Assembly: GCF_019703835.1 (NCBI RefSeq)
Contig: NZ_AP023054.1
Location: forward strand, 744,001-808,000
Direction: 5' to 3'
DNA length: 64,000 bases
DNA from: Thaumasiovibrio subtropicus
GTDB taxonomy: Bacteria > Pseudomonadota > Gammaproteobacteria > Enterobacterales > Vibrionaceae
Of the stretch, positions 52,916-62,210 are shown piece by piece. The number at the start of each line of letters is the position of its first letter. Position 1 is the first letter of the stretch. A program made the position numbers and the translations under genes. The notes beneath the pieces are model-generated. The model saw nothing but the letters and a program-made list of their open reading frames with translations, ran no database searches and was not told the origin of the DNA.

Positions 52916-53379
52916 TGGGGGTTAGTGTGAAACCAGCCGCACGTCGAAATGCGCGTCAATTTGCTGCGCAAGCTATTTACTCTTGGCAAATCACTCAGGA
53001 AAATGTTGCAAACATCGAGCAACACTTCCTATCGGGTGACAATTTTGAAGAAGAAGAGCATCAAGCGGATGCCCCTGCATTAGCAGAGCCGCAAACGGAT
53101 GTGAACTACTTCCGTGACCTACTAGTGGGCGTTGTACAGTGCCACACTGAGTTGGATAGCAAGATGCGTCCATACCTGTCTCGTCCGCTGCAAGATCTGG
53201 ATCAGATGGAGCTGGCGCTGTTACGTATGGCCATTTATGAAATGATCAAACGTGAAGACGTACCTTACAAAGTGGTTATTAATGAGTGTATCGAACTTGC
53301 GAAAGCCTTCGGTGCAGAAGACAGCCACAAATTTGTAAATGGTGTGCTGGATAAAGTTGCGGTTTCTATCCGCAAATAA
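52915..53379 (+). CDS. nusB: Transcription antitermination factor NusB
   Basis: NusB with NusE binds boxA of rRNA leaders and supports antitermination. The 154-residue product overlaps the ribH stop (TAATG), which suggests coupling. A GTG at 52927 would start [11 protein letters not shown] as in E. coli; GGGGG upstream of it makes either start possible. Family motifs are the N-terminal [18 protein letters not shown] and the C-terminal [17 protein letters not shown] middle insert [16 protein letters not shown] is typical of vibrio NusB. Confidence 0.96.
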   Translation: MGVSVKPAARRNARQFAAQAIYSWQITQENVANIEQHFLSGDNFEEEEHQADAPALAEPQTDVNYFRDLLVGVVQCHTELDSKMRPYLSRPLQDLDQMELALLRMAIYEMIKREDVPYKVVINECIELAKAFGAEDSHKFVNGVLDKVAVSIRK

Positions 53380-53397
53380 GCACAGAGTAGTTGATGG

Positions 53398-53422
53398 AAG
53401 GCCAGCATTGCTGGCCTTTTTT
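53398..53422 (+). terminator. Intrinsic terminator after nusB
   Basis: AAGGCCAGC and GCTGGCCTT form a 9-bp stem with an ATT loop and T6. The thiL start is 20 bases after it, so thiL needs its own promoter or readthrough. Confidence 0.92.
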
Positions 53423-53442
53423 AATCGTCGGGATTAAGGTGC

Positions 53443-54411
53443 ATGACGAGCGCAGTGAAAACGGAGTTCGGGTTAATCGAGACCTACTTCAATCAACAAG
53501 GAAGCCATCGAGAAGACGTGGATCTCGCGATTGGTGATGATGGCGCCTTGATGACGGTGCCTGATGGTCACCAGTTAGTGGTCAGTACCGACACCATGGT
53601 ACTCGGAACGCATTTTTTATCTGATGCAGACCCCGCTTGGGTTGGGCATAAAGCATTGAGCTCTAATTTGAGCGATATTATCGCGATGGGCGCAACGCCG
53701 ACTTGGGTCTCTCTAGCGTTGACCTTGCCAGCCATTGATGAGCAGTGGCTGCAAGGCTTTTGCGATGGCTTTTTTACGTTGGCCAAGGACTACAACGTGA
53801 CATTAGTGGGGGGGGACACCACGAGTGGCCCATTAGCCATTACCGTCACCATTCATGGTACTGTGCCTCGTGGAGAAGCTTGGCTGCGGTGCAATGCGAA
53901 AGTAGGAGACAAGATTTATGTCTCTGCTGAACTTGGCGATAGTCAAGCAGGATTAGATTATGTTCTGGATCCTCGTTTAGAAAGCGATGTGAAATCGACA
54001 TTGCTCTCACGTCATTTCAGACGTTATCCTCCACTGTCTTTGGTTAAATCTCTTAGCGGTAAGATTTGTTGTGCGCTTGATATCTCGGATGGGCTGATCG
54101 CAGACCTTGGTCATATTCTAAAGGCATCACAAGTTGGCGCTGTTATCGATGCGGATAAGCTGCCACTGAGTGCTGAGTTGATTACCCATTGTGAGGGGGA
54201 TGAGCAACGTGCGAAGCAGATGGCACTGGCGAGTGGCGAAGAATATGCCTTGTGCTTTACCGCACCAGCAGCGCTCGAACTCCATGATCTACCCGTGCAT
54301 TGCATTGGACATATTACCGACTCGGCACATCTTGAGATAACCACGGCTGGAAAGCCAGTTACTTGGCCACTGAAGGGCTATGATCATTTTGGAAAAACAG
54401 ATGAATCCTAA
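53443..54411 (+). CDS. thiL: Thiamine-monophosphate kinase ThiL
   Basis: ThiL phosphorylates thiamine monophosphate to the active diphosphate. The 322-residue product has the PurM/AIR-synthase fold: AIGDDGALMTVPDG, STDTMVLGTHF, LSDIIAMGATP, VGGDTTSGPLAITVTIHG and DISDGLIADLGHIL. It overlaps pgpA by 11 bases. ThiI and Dxs, which also feed thiamine synthesis, are elsewhere in the window. Confidence 0.97.
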   Translation: MTSAVKTEFGLIETYFNQQGSHREDVDLAIGDDGALMTVPDGHQLVVSTDTMVLGTHFLSDADPAWVGHKALSSNLSDIIAMGATPTWVSLALTLPAIDEQWLQGFCDGFFTLAKDYNVTLVGGDTTSGPLAITVTIHGTVPRGEAWLRCNAKVGDKIYVSAELGDSQAGLDYVLDPRLESDVKSTLLSRHFRRYPPLSLVKSLSGKICCALDISDGLIADLGHILKASQVGAVIDADKLPLSAELITHCEGDEQRAKQMALASGEEYALCFTAPAALELHDLPVHCIGHITDSAHLEITTAGKPVTWPLKGYDHFGKTDES

Positions 54412-54880
54412 GCAGAAACTAAAGTTAAGCAATCCATGGCACCTTTTAGCGGTTGGGTTTGGTAGTGGCTTGTCTCCAATTATTCCGGGCACTATGGGGA
54501 CCTTGGCTGCCATTCCTTTCTACCTCCTTTTAGTAAAGCTGCCGTTGTTTATCTATCTTGCCATTGTGATTATCACGGGTGTGATAGGTATTCGAATATG
54601 CGGAAAAACGGCGGATGATATGGGGGTCCATGATCATGGTAGTATCGTCTGGGATGAGTTTGTCGGTTTTTGGCTTGCCATGGCGTTTGTCCCTGTTGTG
54701 AACTGGCAATGGATTTTGGCAGGCTTCCTCCTATTTCGTATTTTTGATATGGCGAAGCCTTGGCCAATAGGTTGGATTGATCGCCATGTACATGGCGGTT
54801 TTGGCATCATGATTGATGATATCGTTGCTGGTGTGATGACGGCCGTTTGCTTGTGGGGTCTCGACCACTATTGGTGGTAA
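54401..54880 (+). CDS. pgpA: Phosphatidylglycerophosphatase A
   Basis: PgpA dephosphorylates phosphatidylglycerol phosphate in the inner membrane. I start at the ATG at 54401 (GGAAAA upstream), giving 159 residues; an ATG at 54380 would add seven. Motifs are GFGSGLSPIIPGTMGTLAAIP, a middle DHGSIVWDEFVG and the end IDDIVAGVMTA. Four membrane segments are apparent. The thiL-pgpA pair is the usual order. Confidence 0.95.
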   Translation: MNPKQKLKLSNPWHLLAVGFGSGLSPIIPGTMGTLAAIPFYLLLVKLPLFIYLAIVIITGVIGIRICGKTADDMGVHDHGSIVWDEFVGFWLAMAFVPVVNWQWILAGFLLFRIFDMAKPWPIGWIDRHVHGGFGIMIDDIVAGVMTAVCLWGLDHYWW

Positions 54881-54913
54881 TGCCCTGTGCGGCCTAAATT
54901 TGGTAAAAGATAG

Positions 54914-54944
54914 AGCCAGCAAGCGACCACTTGCTGGCTTTTTT
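54914..54944 (+). terminator. Intrinsic terminator after pgpA
   Basis: AGCCAGCAAG and CTTGCTGGCT form a 10-bp stem with a 6-base loop and T6. Confidence 0.93.
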
Positions 54945-55015
54945 CTTTCTAGCTACTCAGTCGTCTCTTGGTTGGCGTCACATGCGTCTACACTCATGAT
55001 GCGGGGGATGACAAA

Positions 55016-57031
55016 ATGGCACGACTTATCATCAAGTTAATACTTCTTGTTTCAATCGGCTTTCTATATAGCAGCGCTAATGCAGCGCCCAAGTATGGCT
55101 TGGTGCTACCCGGAGGATGGGAGAAGCTAGGACAGCGCGCTGAGGCGGTCAAACAGTGGGAAGCAGAGAACAGCGACATGGTGTTCGGGAGTTTGCAAGA
55201 TGTTGCCTTGAACCGACAGACCACTGCGCTCGGTTACATGTATGCCCAAAAACTCGACTGTTTAGCGGGAGAGCAAGAAGCATGGCTGCATCGCAAGCTG
55301 TGGCAACAAGAAATTAATCCTGAGCATCTTTATCTTCATGCAGGCGTTGACACGGTACTTGCCTTTGACGCGCTGTCTACCCGTGCTGATGCATTTATTG
55401 CAGGTAAGCCGCTTCATCTGATGATTCAAAAAGGGCGAGTGCTGCGTACTGCGCGTTTACCCCTCCAATTAGCCGCAGATGAAGCTTTAATCCTCGTGTC
55501 AGGACAGCCTTTCCTCGCCATTGACACCGTCATGCCTGAAGCGCTGACTGTTACCGCCGCTTTAGCAGCAAAGCCGGGCGATGAGATCAGTGGTTGGCAA
55601 CCTTTAACAGGGGAGATCTTGGCCGACGAAGGAGACAGTAAACGGCAGTTGTGGTGGTTAAGTGACCGCATGATGGCAGTCAATCCGCGTGTCGGAGAGT
55701 TTGTGTTTAATACCGGTCATGTGGCGTTAAGCGCACAAATGCCCGTGTATGTTGCGCGGCTGAGTTGGTCGCAGCGTATCGTTGTCGATCGTCTGACTAT
55801 TGATTATGGCGTGCGACGTATAGGGCAGCAACAACTCTTCATTCCCGGCTGGGACTGGCGTAATGACTTGGATGGCGATGGCTATTTGGATGATGAAGAG
55901 TATGCGCAACGGGTGAATACCCAGGCGTCAGCAAGATTTGCCTCTCAAGCACGTCTATTGCCCGTGGGTTATATGTGGCCCGGAACATGTTGGATGCGGA
56001 CTAACTTTAGTCATCCACAGGTCAATCGAGTACATCAAGCTTGGTATCAATATGACTGGCAGCGTCAAGGGCTCAGTGGTGCGTACAATGATGATATGGC
56101 TAAGCTACTCGGGCGAAATCAGTTCGCGGTGATTCAGGGGGGGACGATTGCTGAAATGACCACCCCATTAGGCACCGATGAAGCTGCCGTTGAATATGCG
56201 AAACAGATGGCACGGTTTTTCACGCAGCTCAAGCAACAGCTTCCTGAGGTACAACTCGCGGCCAATATCTCCGAGTTAAACCTATGGCGATATCGCCACT
56301 GGCCTGCCGAGTTGCGAGAAGTCTTTGACGTGTGGCTGCGCGAACACTATCTCTATCCGGGAATGGGGTTACACGCATTGCAGCGACGATGGGAACATTT
56401 TGCCCTGACGGCATTGGGCGATAAAAGCTTGTTGATGACAACCACCCGCTTTAGCCGCAGTGCTCAAGAAAAGCAGGGCGAGCAAGTATGGCATCAAGAT
56501 ATCGCGACCGGACTCGCATTGTATTACCTGTTCCACCATCCCGAACTCACTTATTACCACAGTTGGAATCAGACCTTTTATTACGGTAGTGGCCCAACAG
56601 ATAACCGCAATTGGTATCAAACAGGTATCGCGAAAAATCAAGCGTATCGACCGACCGCCATGCTAGAACATGACTTAGGCAAACCTGTTTTAACAAAGCG
56701 TGATCCTGTGCCTTGGGTACTCAAAGATCGACAAGAAGCGGAGCAAGTCGGTGTCTTGTTACAACAGCAGCCTTCCGGTTGGTTTTGGATTGCAGGGGAA
56801 AAAGCTTGGCCTTGGTCCGAACCTGCTCGCGCGATAGCAAGGCAGTTTGAGAACGGGCTCGTGGTGTATTTTGCCGGTGCTAGCCGAGCTGATAAACGTG
56901 CACTGCAAACTGAACCACAGACCTTGCTGTTGCCAGCGCGATACCGTCGCGTGAACTGGGATGGCAGTGTTGATGAGGCCAGCGATACGTTAACGCTGTC
57001 ACCCTATGAAGGAGCGGTACTGGTGAAATAA
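55016..57031 (+). CDS. Secreted 671-residue protein with EF-hand loop, function unknown
   Basis: I do not recognise the family with confidence. From the ATG at 55016 (GGGGGA 7 bases before) the product has a signal peptide (residues 1-23, cut likely after ANA). Residues 284-295 form a perfect EF-hand loop, D-x-D-x-D-G-x-x-D-x-x-E, which should bind calcium. The body is rich in Trp, Tyr and Gln. Text such as AYNDD, ISELNLWRYRHWP and HSWNQTFYYGSG, with a last domain (about 565-671) ending DTLTLSPYEGAVLVK, resembles glycoside hydrolases with a C-terminal beta domain, but that is inference. It lies between pgpA and dxs with its own terminators on both sides, so it is likely a single-gene unit. 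Confidence 0.85.
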   Translation: MARLIIKLILLVSIGFLYSSANAAPKYGLVLPGGWEKLGQRAEAVKQWEAENSDMVFGSLQDVALNRQTTALGYMYAQKLDCLAGEQEAWLHRKLWQQEINPEHLYLHAGVDTVLAFDALSTRADAFIAGKPLHLMIQKGRVLRTARLPLQLAADEALILVSGQPFLAIDTVMPEALTVTAALAAKPGDEISGWQPLTGEILADEGDSKRQLWWLSDRMMAVNPRVGEFVFNTGHVALSAQMPVYVARLSWSQRIVVDRLTIDYGVRRIGQQQLFIPGWDWRNDLDGDGYLDDEEYAQRVNTQASARFASQARLLPVGYMWPGTCWMRTNFSHPQVNRVHQAWYQYDWQRQGLSGAYNDDMAKLLGRNQFAVIQGGTIAEMTTPLGTDEAAVEYAKQMARFFTQLKQQLPEVQLAANISELNLWRYRHWPAELREVFDVWLREHYLYPGMGLHALQRRWEHFALTALGDKSLLMTTTRFSRSAQEKQGEQVWHQDIATGLALYYLFHHPELTYYHSWNQTFYYGSGPTDNRNWYQTGIAKNQAYRPTAMLEHDLGKPVLTKRDPVPWVLKDRQEAEQVGVLLQQQPSGWFWIAGEKAWPWSEPARAIARQFENGLVVYFAGASRADKRALQTEPQTLLLPARYRRVNWDGSVDEASDTLTLSPYEGAVLVK

Positions 57032-57032
57032 A

Positions 57033-57057
57033 AAATGCCTGCAACTTGCAGGCATTT
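57033..57057 (-). terminator. Intrinsic terminator of dxs
   Basis: AAATGCCTGCAA and TTGCAGGCATTT form a 12-bp dyad. On the minus strand it is followed by a TTTTTTA run 22 bases past the dxs stop; on the plus strand the tract is short. Confidence 0.82.
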
Positions 57058-57078
57058 AAAGCATCGTTTGATTAGGCA

Positions 57079-58941
57079 CTAATCTGCGAGATAGTCACGA
57101 ATCTGTCGCTCGATCCCTTCGCTATCGAGGCCGAGCATAGCGTAAAGCTCTTGCTGAGTGCCTTGTTCGATGAAATGGTCAGGTAGGCCAAGTGTCAATA
57201 CAGGCTTAGGCTGTTTGGTCGCCATTAAGTGTTCAATAACGCCACTGCCCGCGCCACCTTTTACCGCGTTCTCTTCCAAGGTGACGATGACATCATGAGT
57301 CTCGGCCAGCTTGGTGATGAGTTCTTCATCGAGAGGCTTAACAAACCGCATATCAGCAACGCTCGCATTGAGGGCTTCTGCCGCCGCGAGCGCACTCGGC
57401 AAGAAGGTGCCGAAATTGAGTATTGCAATACGCTCACCTTCACGGATGAGACGGCCTTTTCCGATCTCAAGCGCGGTCATCTCTTGTTGGATATCAGCGC
57501 CGCAACCACTACCACGAGGATAACGCACCGCAGAAGGGCCTTGATGTTGGTGGCCAGTGTAGAGCATCTGGCGGCACTCATTTTCGTCACTCGGCGTCAT
57601 GATCACCATGTTAGGGATGCATCGCATGAAGCTGAGGTCGAATGCGCCTTGGTGTGTTTGACCGTCTGCGCCGACTAAACCGCCTCGGTCAATCGCAAAC
57701 ATGACGGGGAGGTTCATGATCGCCACATCATGGATCAGCTGATCGTAAGCGCGTTGCAAGAAGGTCGAGTAGATAGCCACCACAGGGTGGTACCCTCCAA
57801 TCGCCATGCCAGTAGCCAGCGTAACAGCGTGCTGTTCGGCAATCGCGGCATCAAAATACTGCTTAGGGTACGCTTTTGAGAAACGTACCATGCCAGAGCC
57901 TTCTCGCATCGCTGGCGTGATCGCCATCAGCTTCTCATCCTGTGCGGCCATATCACATAGCCAGTCACCAAACACATTGGAAAAGGTAGGTTTACCGGCC
58001 GACTTAGGCAGTGAATCCGCTTTGGGATCAAACTTCGGTACACCATGATAGCCGATAGGATCTTTCTCTGCTGGCGCGTAGCCTTTGCCTTTTTTGGTCA
58101 TCACATGTAAGAACTGCGGGCCTTTTAGGTTGCGCATGTTCTTCAGGGTTTTGACTAGCTCTTCAACGTCGTGTCCATCAATTGGGCCGATATAGTTAAA
58201 GCCGAGCTCCTCAAATAGCGTGCCTGGTACAACCATGCCTTTCAAATGCTCTTCGGCGCGTCGTACCAATTCTTTGATTGGTGGCGCGCCGGAAAGCACT
58301 TTCTTACCGCCTTCGCGGATGCTGGCATAGGTGCTGCCGGATAACACTTGTGCGAGACGGTTGTTCAATGCGCCGACGTTTTCAGAGATAGACATTTCAT
58401 TGTCATTGAGGATAACAAGCATGTCTTCGTGAACGTCGCCCGCATGGTTCATGGCTTCGAAGGCCATGCCCGCTGTGATCGCACCGTCACCAATAACGCT
58501 GACGACTTTACGTCCTTTGCCTTCTGCCGCGGCGGCAATCGCCATTCCTAAGCCTGCGCTAATGGAGGTCGATGAGTGGCCGACAGACAGCACATCGTAT
58601 TCACTTTCTTCACGCCATGGGAAAGGGTGTAAGCCATTTTTTTGGCGAATGGTCGGCATCGCATCGCGTCGACCTGTCAGAATCTTGTGTGGATAAGCTT
58701 GATGACCCACATCCCAAACCAGATGGTCAAATGGGGTGTTGTAGACATAATGCAGCGCAACGGTCAGCTCGACGACACCGAGACCAGAAGCCAAGTGGCC
58801 ACTTGATTGGCTGACGGAGTTGAGCAAATAAGCACGTAGCTCGTCGCAAAGACCCGGCAGTGACTCTCGAGGCATTAATCGCAACTCGTCTGGTGTATTG
58901 GCCAGAGCCAATGTCGGGTATTTAGAAATATCCAATGTCAT
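57079..58941 (-). CDS. dxs: 1-deoxy-D-xylulose-5-phosphate synthase Dxs
   Basis: Dxs joins pyruvate and glyceraldehyde 3-phosphate using thiamine diphosphate, the first step of the MEP pathway and a feeder for thiamine and pyridoxal. The 620-residue product has the TPP motif [18 protein letters not shown], the [15 protein letters not shown] motif, the central [13 protein letters not shown] catalytic region and the transketolase-type C-terminal domain. It is last in xseB-ispA-dxs. Confidence 0.98.
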   Translation of the reverse strand: MTLDISKYPTLALANTPDELRLMPRESLPGLCDELRAYLLNSVSQSSGHLASGLGVVELTVALHYVYNTPFDHLVWDVGHQAYPHKILTGRRDAMPTIRQKNGLHPFPWREESEYDVLSVGHSSTSISAGLGMAIAAAAEGKGRKVVSVIGDGAITAGMAFEAMNHAGDVHEDMLVILNDNEMSISENVGALNNRLAQVLSGSTYASIREGGKKVLSGAPPIKELVRRAEEHLKGMVVPGTLFEELGFNYIGPIDGHDVEELVKTLKNMRNLKGPQFLHVMTKKGKGYAPAEKDPIGYHGVPKFDPKADSLPKSAGKPTFSNVFGDWLCDMAAQDEKLMAITPAMREGSGMVRFSKAYPKQYFDAAIAEQHAVTLATGMAIGGYHPVVAIYSTFLQRAYDQLIHDVAIMNLPVMFAIDRGGLVGADGQTHQGAFDLSFMRCIPNMVIMTPSDENECRQMLYTGHQHQGPSAVRYPRGSGCGADIQQEMTALEIGKGRLIREGERIAILNFGTFLPSALAAAEALNASVADMRFVKPLDEELITKLAETHDVIVTLEENAVKGGAGSGVIEHLMATKQPKPVLTLGLPDHFIEQGTQQELYAMLGLDSEGIERQIRDYLAD

Positions 58942-58967
58942 ATATTACAGCGCTGTTTATTGTGGGT

Positions 58968-59864
58968 TTAATTGTTACGCTCGATGACGTATCGGGCAAA
59001 AACTTCCAGTGGTTCGGTATTGTAAGGGATCTGAGTCAAAGCGTGTAGCGCTTCTTTGTAGAGGTTTTGCGCTTTTTGTTGCGCTTGCTCCAATCCTAAC
59101 AGGGCAGGGTAGGTACTTTTCTCTGCCTCTAAATCAGAACCTTGCGGTTTACCGAGTGTTTCAGTATCGCCAACAATATCGAGAATGTCGTCTTGAACTT
59201 GAAATGCTAAGCCAATGGCATAGGCGTAACGATCGAGATGCGATATGACGTCACTCGAGATGTCACCGCTTGCAAGCGCCCCAAGCTTTACGGCACAACG
59301 AATCAGCGCGCCAGTTTTGTTGATGTGAATTTGTTCTAGTGCGTCTAAGCCAACTTGATGGCCTTCTGCTTGTAAATCGAGCGCTTGGCCAAGGCACATG
59401 CCGGATGAGCCCGCAGCGCGCGATAGTGCACTGACCATTTGTATACGCTTCGCATCTTGACGCATTGTGCCATCGGCGAGAATCTCAAAGGCCAACGATT
59501 GCAACGCGTCTCCCGCTAAAATGGCCGTCGCTTCATCAAATGCTTTGTGGCAAGTCGGTTGCCCTCGGCGGAGGTCATCGTCATCCATTGCGGGTAAATC
59601 ATCATGGATCAAGGAGTACGCGTGAATGCATTCAATGGCAGCGGCGGGCGCATCAAGATCTTCTATTGCCGTGCCAAGCATCTCGCCGACACAATAGACG
59701 AGGTAAGGGCGGGCGCGCTTTCCACCCAGAAGCGCGCCATGGCGCATTGCGTCGATTAACGCATTGTCCTGATGAGGCTGGGCATCTAACCAAGCAAGCA
59801 ACTGTTGATTGTTACGTTGCTGGTATTGCGATAAGTGTGCTTTGAAATCCGTAATATCAGTCAC
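58968..59864 (-). CDS. ispA: Farnesyl diphosphate synthase IspA
   Basis: IspA condenses DMAPP and IPP to geranyl and then farnesyl diphosphate. I start at the GTG whose first base is 59864, giving 298 residues (MTDITDFKAHLSQYQQ); it overlaps the end of xseB by 8 bases, a normal coupling. First Asp-rich motif: HDDLPAMDDDDLRRG. Second: FQVQDDILDIVGD. Other motifs are GGKRARPYLVY and KTGALIRCAVKLG. Confidence 0.96.
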   Translation of the reverse strand: MTDITDFKAHLSQYQQRNNQQLLAWLDAQPHQDNALIDAMRHGALLGGKRARPYLVYCVGEMLGTAIEDLDAPAAAIECIHAYSLIHDDLPAMDDDDLRRGQPTCHKAFDEATAILAGDALQSLAFEILADGTMRQDAKRIQMVSALSRAAGSSGMCLGQALDLQAEGHQVGLDALEQIHINKTGALIRCAVKLGALASGDISSDVISHLDRYAYAIGLAFQVQDDILDIVGDTETLGKPQGSDLEAEKSTYPALLGLEQAQQKAQNLYKEALHALTQIPYNTEPLEVFARYVIERNN

Positions 59865-60093
59865 GTTGGTACTCTTCGAGCGGAGCGGTATCATCAGCTT
59901 GCATCAAAATATCAATCTTTTGTTGCGCGCTACTCAAGGTTTGCTGGCTGTGGCGAGCCAAAGCAATGCCGCGCTCAAATTTCTTCAAAGCGTCATCGAG
60001 GGGCAGGTCTCCGGACTCGAGCTGCGCCACGATCTGTTCCAACTCGGTGACTGCTGCTTCAAAGCTCATGTTTTCGGGTTTTTTACTCGCCAT
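59857..60093 (-). CDS. xseB: Exodeoxyribonuclease VII small subunit XseB
   Basis: XseB forms the small subunit of exonuclease VII with XseA (27.9-29.3 kb). The 78-residue helical protein has the signature FEAAVTELEQIVAQLESGDLPLDDALKKFERG. It heads the xseB-ispA-dxs operon and is divergent from pomA. Confidence 0.97.
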   Translation of the reverse strand: MASKKPENMSFEAAVTELEQIVAQLESGDLPLDDALKKFERGIALARHSQQTLSSAQQKIDILMQADDTAPLEEYQRD

Positions 60094-60395
60094 AGTCTCG
60101 TTTCGTTTTGGTCAAAGTGCGGAAAATTTATCGTAGTGATCTTAAAATGTAAATTGTATCGCAGTTAATAAGAGAGATGCTGCAATGATTCATACGCAAA
60201 ACGTCGCAAAGTTAACCGATTGACAGGAAAATAACTAAACTGCGAATAGCTACTGCCGATAGAGCGAATAATCGGTAATATAAAAAGGTTGTGATTACTC
60301 TAAGATCTCGTTTCTATTCAGAAACTGATCGGTATGAATCAGTTAGGGTAATTTAAGAATACGAGTTTTACGCGCGTCACGTAAGGGGAATAAGT
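60094..60395. other. Divergent control region between xseB and pomA
   Basis: No gene. It contains a sigma-28-type promoter for pomAB (60236-60262) and an AAGGGGAAT ribosome site at 60384-60392. I do not see a clear promoter for xseB on the other strand; TTTACA with TAAATT 17 bases on is the nearest. Confidence 0.55.
60236..60262 (+). promoter_or_regulatory. Candidate sigma-28 (FliA) promoter of pomAB
   Basis: TAAACTGC at 60236-60243 and GCCGATAG at 60255-60262 are exactly 11 bases apart. The flagellar sigma-28 consensus is TAAAGTTT-N11-GCCGATAA. The -10 half matches 7 of 8 and the -35 half 5 of 8. Late flagellar control fits motor genes. Confidence 0.75.
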
Positions 60396-61160
60396 GTGGA
60401 TTTAGCTACGCTGTTAGGGATGCTGGGAGCGTTCGGTTTCATCATCATGGCGATGTTACTCGGCGGTAGTCTCTCGATGTTCATCGATATACCGTCAGTC
60501 TTGATCGTATTTGGTGGTAGTTTGTTCGTTGCCCTAATGAAATATAACCTTGGCCAGTTCTTAGGCGGGTTTAAGATCATGGGTAAGGCGTTCATGTTTA
60601 AAACGGACAAGCCCGAAGATCTGATCGCTAAGATTGTAGAGATGGCCGATGCTGCACGTAAAGGTGGCTTTTTGGCGCTGGAAGAGATGGAGATTACGAA
60701 TAGCTTCATGCAAAAAGGCATCGACTTGTTAGTGGATGGTCATGATGCCGATGTTGTTCGTAATGCGCTCTCTAAAGACATTACCATGACCACGGAGCGT
60801 CACGAAACGGGCGCAGGTATCTGGTCGGCGTTAGGCGATGTCGCGCCAGCGATGGGCATGATCGGTACGCTTATCGGTCTGGTTGCGATGCTTTCGAACA
60901 TGGATGACCCGAAATCGATCGGTCCGGCAATGGCCGTTGCACTTTTAACAACACTCTACGGTTCAATGTTTGCCAACATGGTTTGTCTGCCTATTGCGGA
61001 TAAGCTGATGCTTCGCAAAGAGGAGGAAAAGCTTAATCGGCGTCTGATCATGGATGGTGTGCTAGCGATACAAGATGGTCAGAACCCCAGAGTGATCGAT
61101 AGTTTCTTGAAAAATTATCTCAACGAGAAAAAACGAACCGTTGATGCGGACGCGGGTTAA
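60396..61160 (+). CDS. pomA: Sodium-driven flagellar motor protein PomA
   Basis: PomA with PomB makes the stator of the sodium-driven polar flagellar motor. The 254-residue product starts with GTG (MDLATLLGMLGAFGF). It has four spans (about 3-22, 27-47, 147-170, 183-205) and the charged cytoplasmic loop. Conserved stator sequences are GDVAPAMGMIGTLIGLVAML and ALLTTLYGSMFANMV. It is 12 bases before pomB. Confidence 0.97.
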   Translation: MDLATLLGMLGAFGFIIMAMLLGGSLSMFIDIPSVLIVFGGSLFVALMKYNLGQFLGGFKIMGKAFMFKTDKPEDLIAKIVEMADAARKGGFLALEEMEITNSFMQKGIDLLVDGHDADVVRNALSKDITMTTERHETGAGIWSALGDVAPAMGMIGTLIGLVAMLSNMDDPKSIGPAMAVALLTTLYGSMFANMVCLPIADKLMLRKEEEKLNRRLIMDGVLAIQDGQNPRVIDSFLKNYLNEKKRTVDADAG

Positions 61161-61172
61161 CGGAGCGCAGAG

Positions 61173-62096
61173 ATGGAAGAAGAAGACAATTGTAAATGCC
61201 CACCCGGTGCACCGCTTTGGATGGCGACCTTTGCCGATTTGGCAACCTTGTTGATGTGCTTCTTCGTACTTCTGCTCTCGTTTTCAGAGATGGATGTATT
61301 GAAGTTTAAGCAAATTGCGGGCTCCATGAAATTTGCTTTTGGTGTGCAAAACATGTTGGAAGTAAAAGACATTCCCAAAGGCACCAGCGTCATTGCCCAA
61401 GAGTTTCGTCCGGGCCGTCCTGAGCCAACTCCGATTGAAGTGATCATGCAGCAAACGATCGATATGACGCAGCGTTCGCTGGATTTTCATGAAGGGGAAA
61501 CCGATCGTGCGAGTGGTACGCAGCGTGAGCAGGGTAAGTTGACGGGTGGTCAATCGCAAACGGTCGCGACTCAGCAGAATGAAAACAGTGAATCTGAAAT
61601 GGATCAGGCGCAAGAGCAACTCATGCAAGTGATTCAACAAGCATTAGAACGCGAGATCGTCGAAGGGGCCATTGAGCTAGAAAGCCTTGGTCAGCAGTTG
61701 GTGATTCGTATCAAAGAGAAAGGTGCCTTTCCTTCTGGATCTGCGTTCTTGCAACCCAAGTTTCGTCCACTTGTCCGTCAGATAGCTGAGTTGGTTAAAG
61801 ATGTTCCCGGTGAAGTCACCGTGACCGGGCATACCGACAGCGGCCCTTTAGATTCAGAACTTTATCGTTCAAACTGGGATCTCTCCGCACAACGTGCAGT
61901 CTCGGTGGCGCAAGAGATGGAAGGGGTACGAGGCTTTGATCATAGCCGCTTACGCGTTGTCGGAATGGCAGATACTATGCCTCTTGAAGACAATAAAACG
62001 GAAGAAGGCCGTCGAGCCAATCGACGAGTAGAAATAGCGGTAAACCAAGGTAAACCGCACTTTTCCGATGAAGTGACGAGTGAGCCATCTTCTTGA
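61173..62096 (+). CDS. pomB: Sodium-driven flagellar motor protein PomB
   Basis: PomB is the peptidoglycan-anchored stator partner. The 307-residue product has one span (about 15-37) with the ion-binding Asp22 in ATFADLATLL, and a C-terminal OmpA-like domain (about 168-290) with TVTGHTDSGP and RRANRRVEIAV. Between them is a long polar linker, rich in Gln, Glu and Ser (about 98-160). The start has GAGCGCAGAG before ATG. Confidence 0.97.
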   Translation: MEEEDNCKCPPGAPLWMATFADLATLLMCFFVLLLSFSEMDVLKFKQIAGSMKFAFGVQNMLEVKDIPKGTSVIAQEFRPGRPEPTPIEVIMQQTIDMTQRSLDFHEGETDRASGTQREQGKLTGGQSQTVATQQNENSESEMDQAQEQLMQVIQQALEREIVEGAIELESLGQQLVIRIKEKGAFPSGSAFLQPKFRPLVRQIAELVKDVPGEVTVTGHTDSGPLDSELYRSNWDLSAQRAVSVAQEMEGVRGFDHSRLRVVGMADTMPLEDNKTEEGRRANRRVEIAVNQGKPHFSDEVTSEPSS

Positions 62097-62101
62097 TAGA
62101 T

Positions 62102-62131
62102 AACAGGGTCGACAATATCGGCCCTGTTTTT
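62102..62131 (+). terminator. Intrinsic terminator after pomB
   Basis: AACAGGGTCGA and TCGGCCCTGTT pair over 11 bp, one of them a wobble, around CAATA, with a short T-run. Confidence 0.88.
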
Positions 62132-62144
62132 ATTGTGTGATCAG

Positions 62145-62173
62145 TTCACCCCATCCTACGCTTGTTGTATAAT
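62145..62173 (+). promoter_or_regulatory. Candidate sigma-70 promoter of thiI
   Basis: TTCACC at 62145-62150 and TATAAT at 62168-62173 are 17 bases apart, 37 bases before the thiI ATG. Confidence 0.65.
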
Positions 62174-62210
62174 CCGCGCCTTTCTTCTTGAACCAACTAG
62201 CGAATGTGAC

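Noticed and set aside
57229..57678. 149-codon plus-strand frame inside dxs
   Set aside because: Opposite strand of a conserved gene, no family features, no ribosome site.
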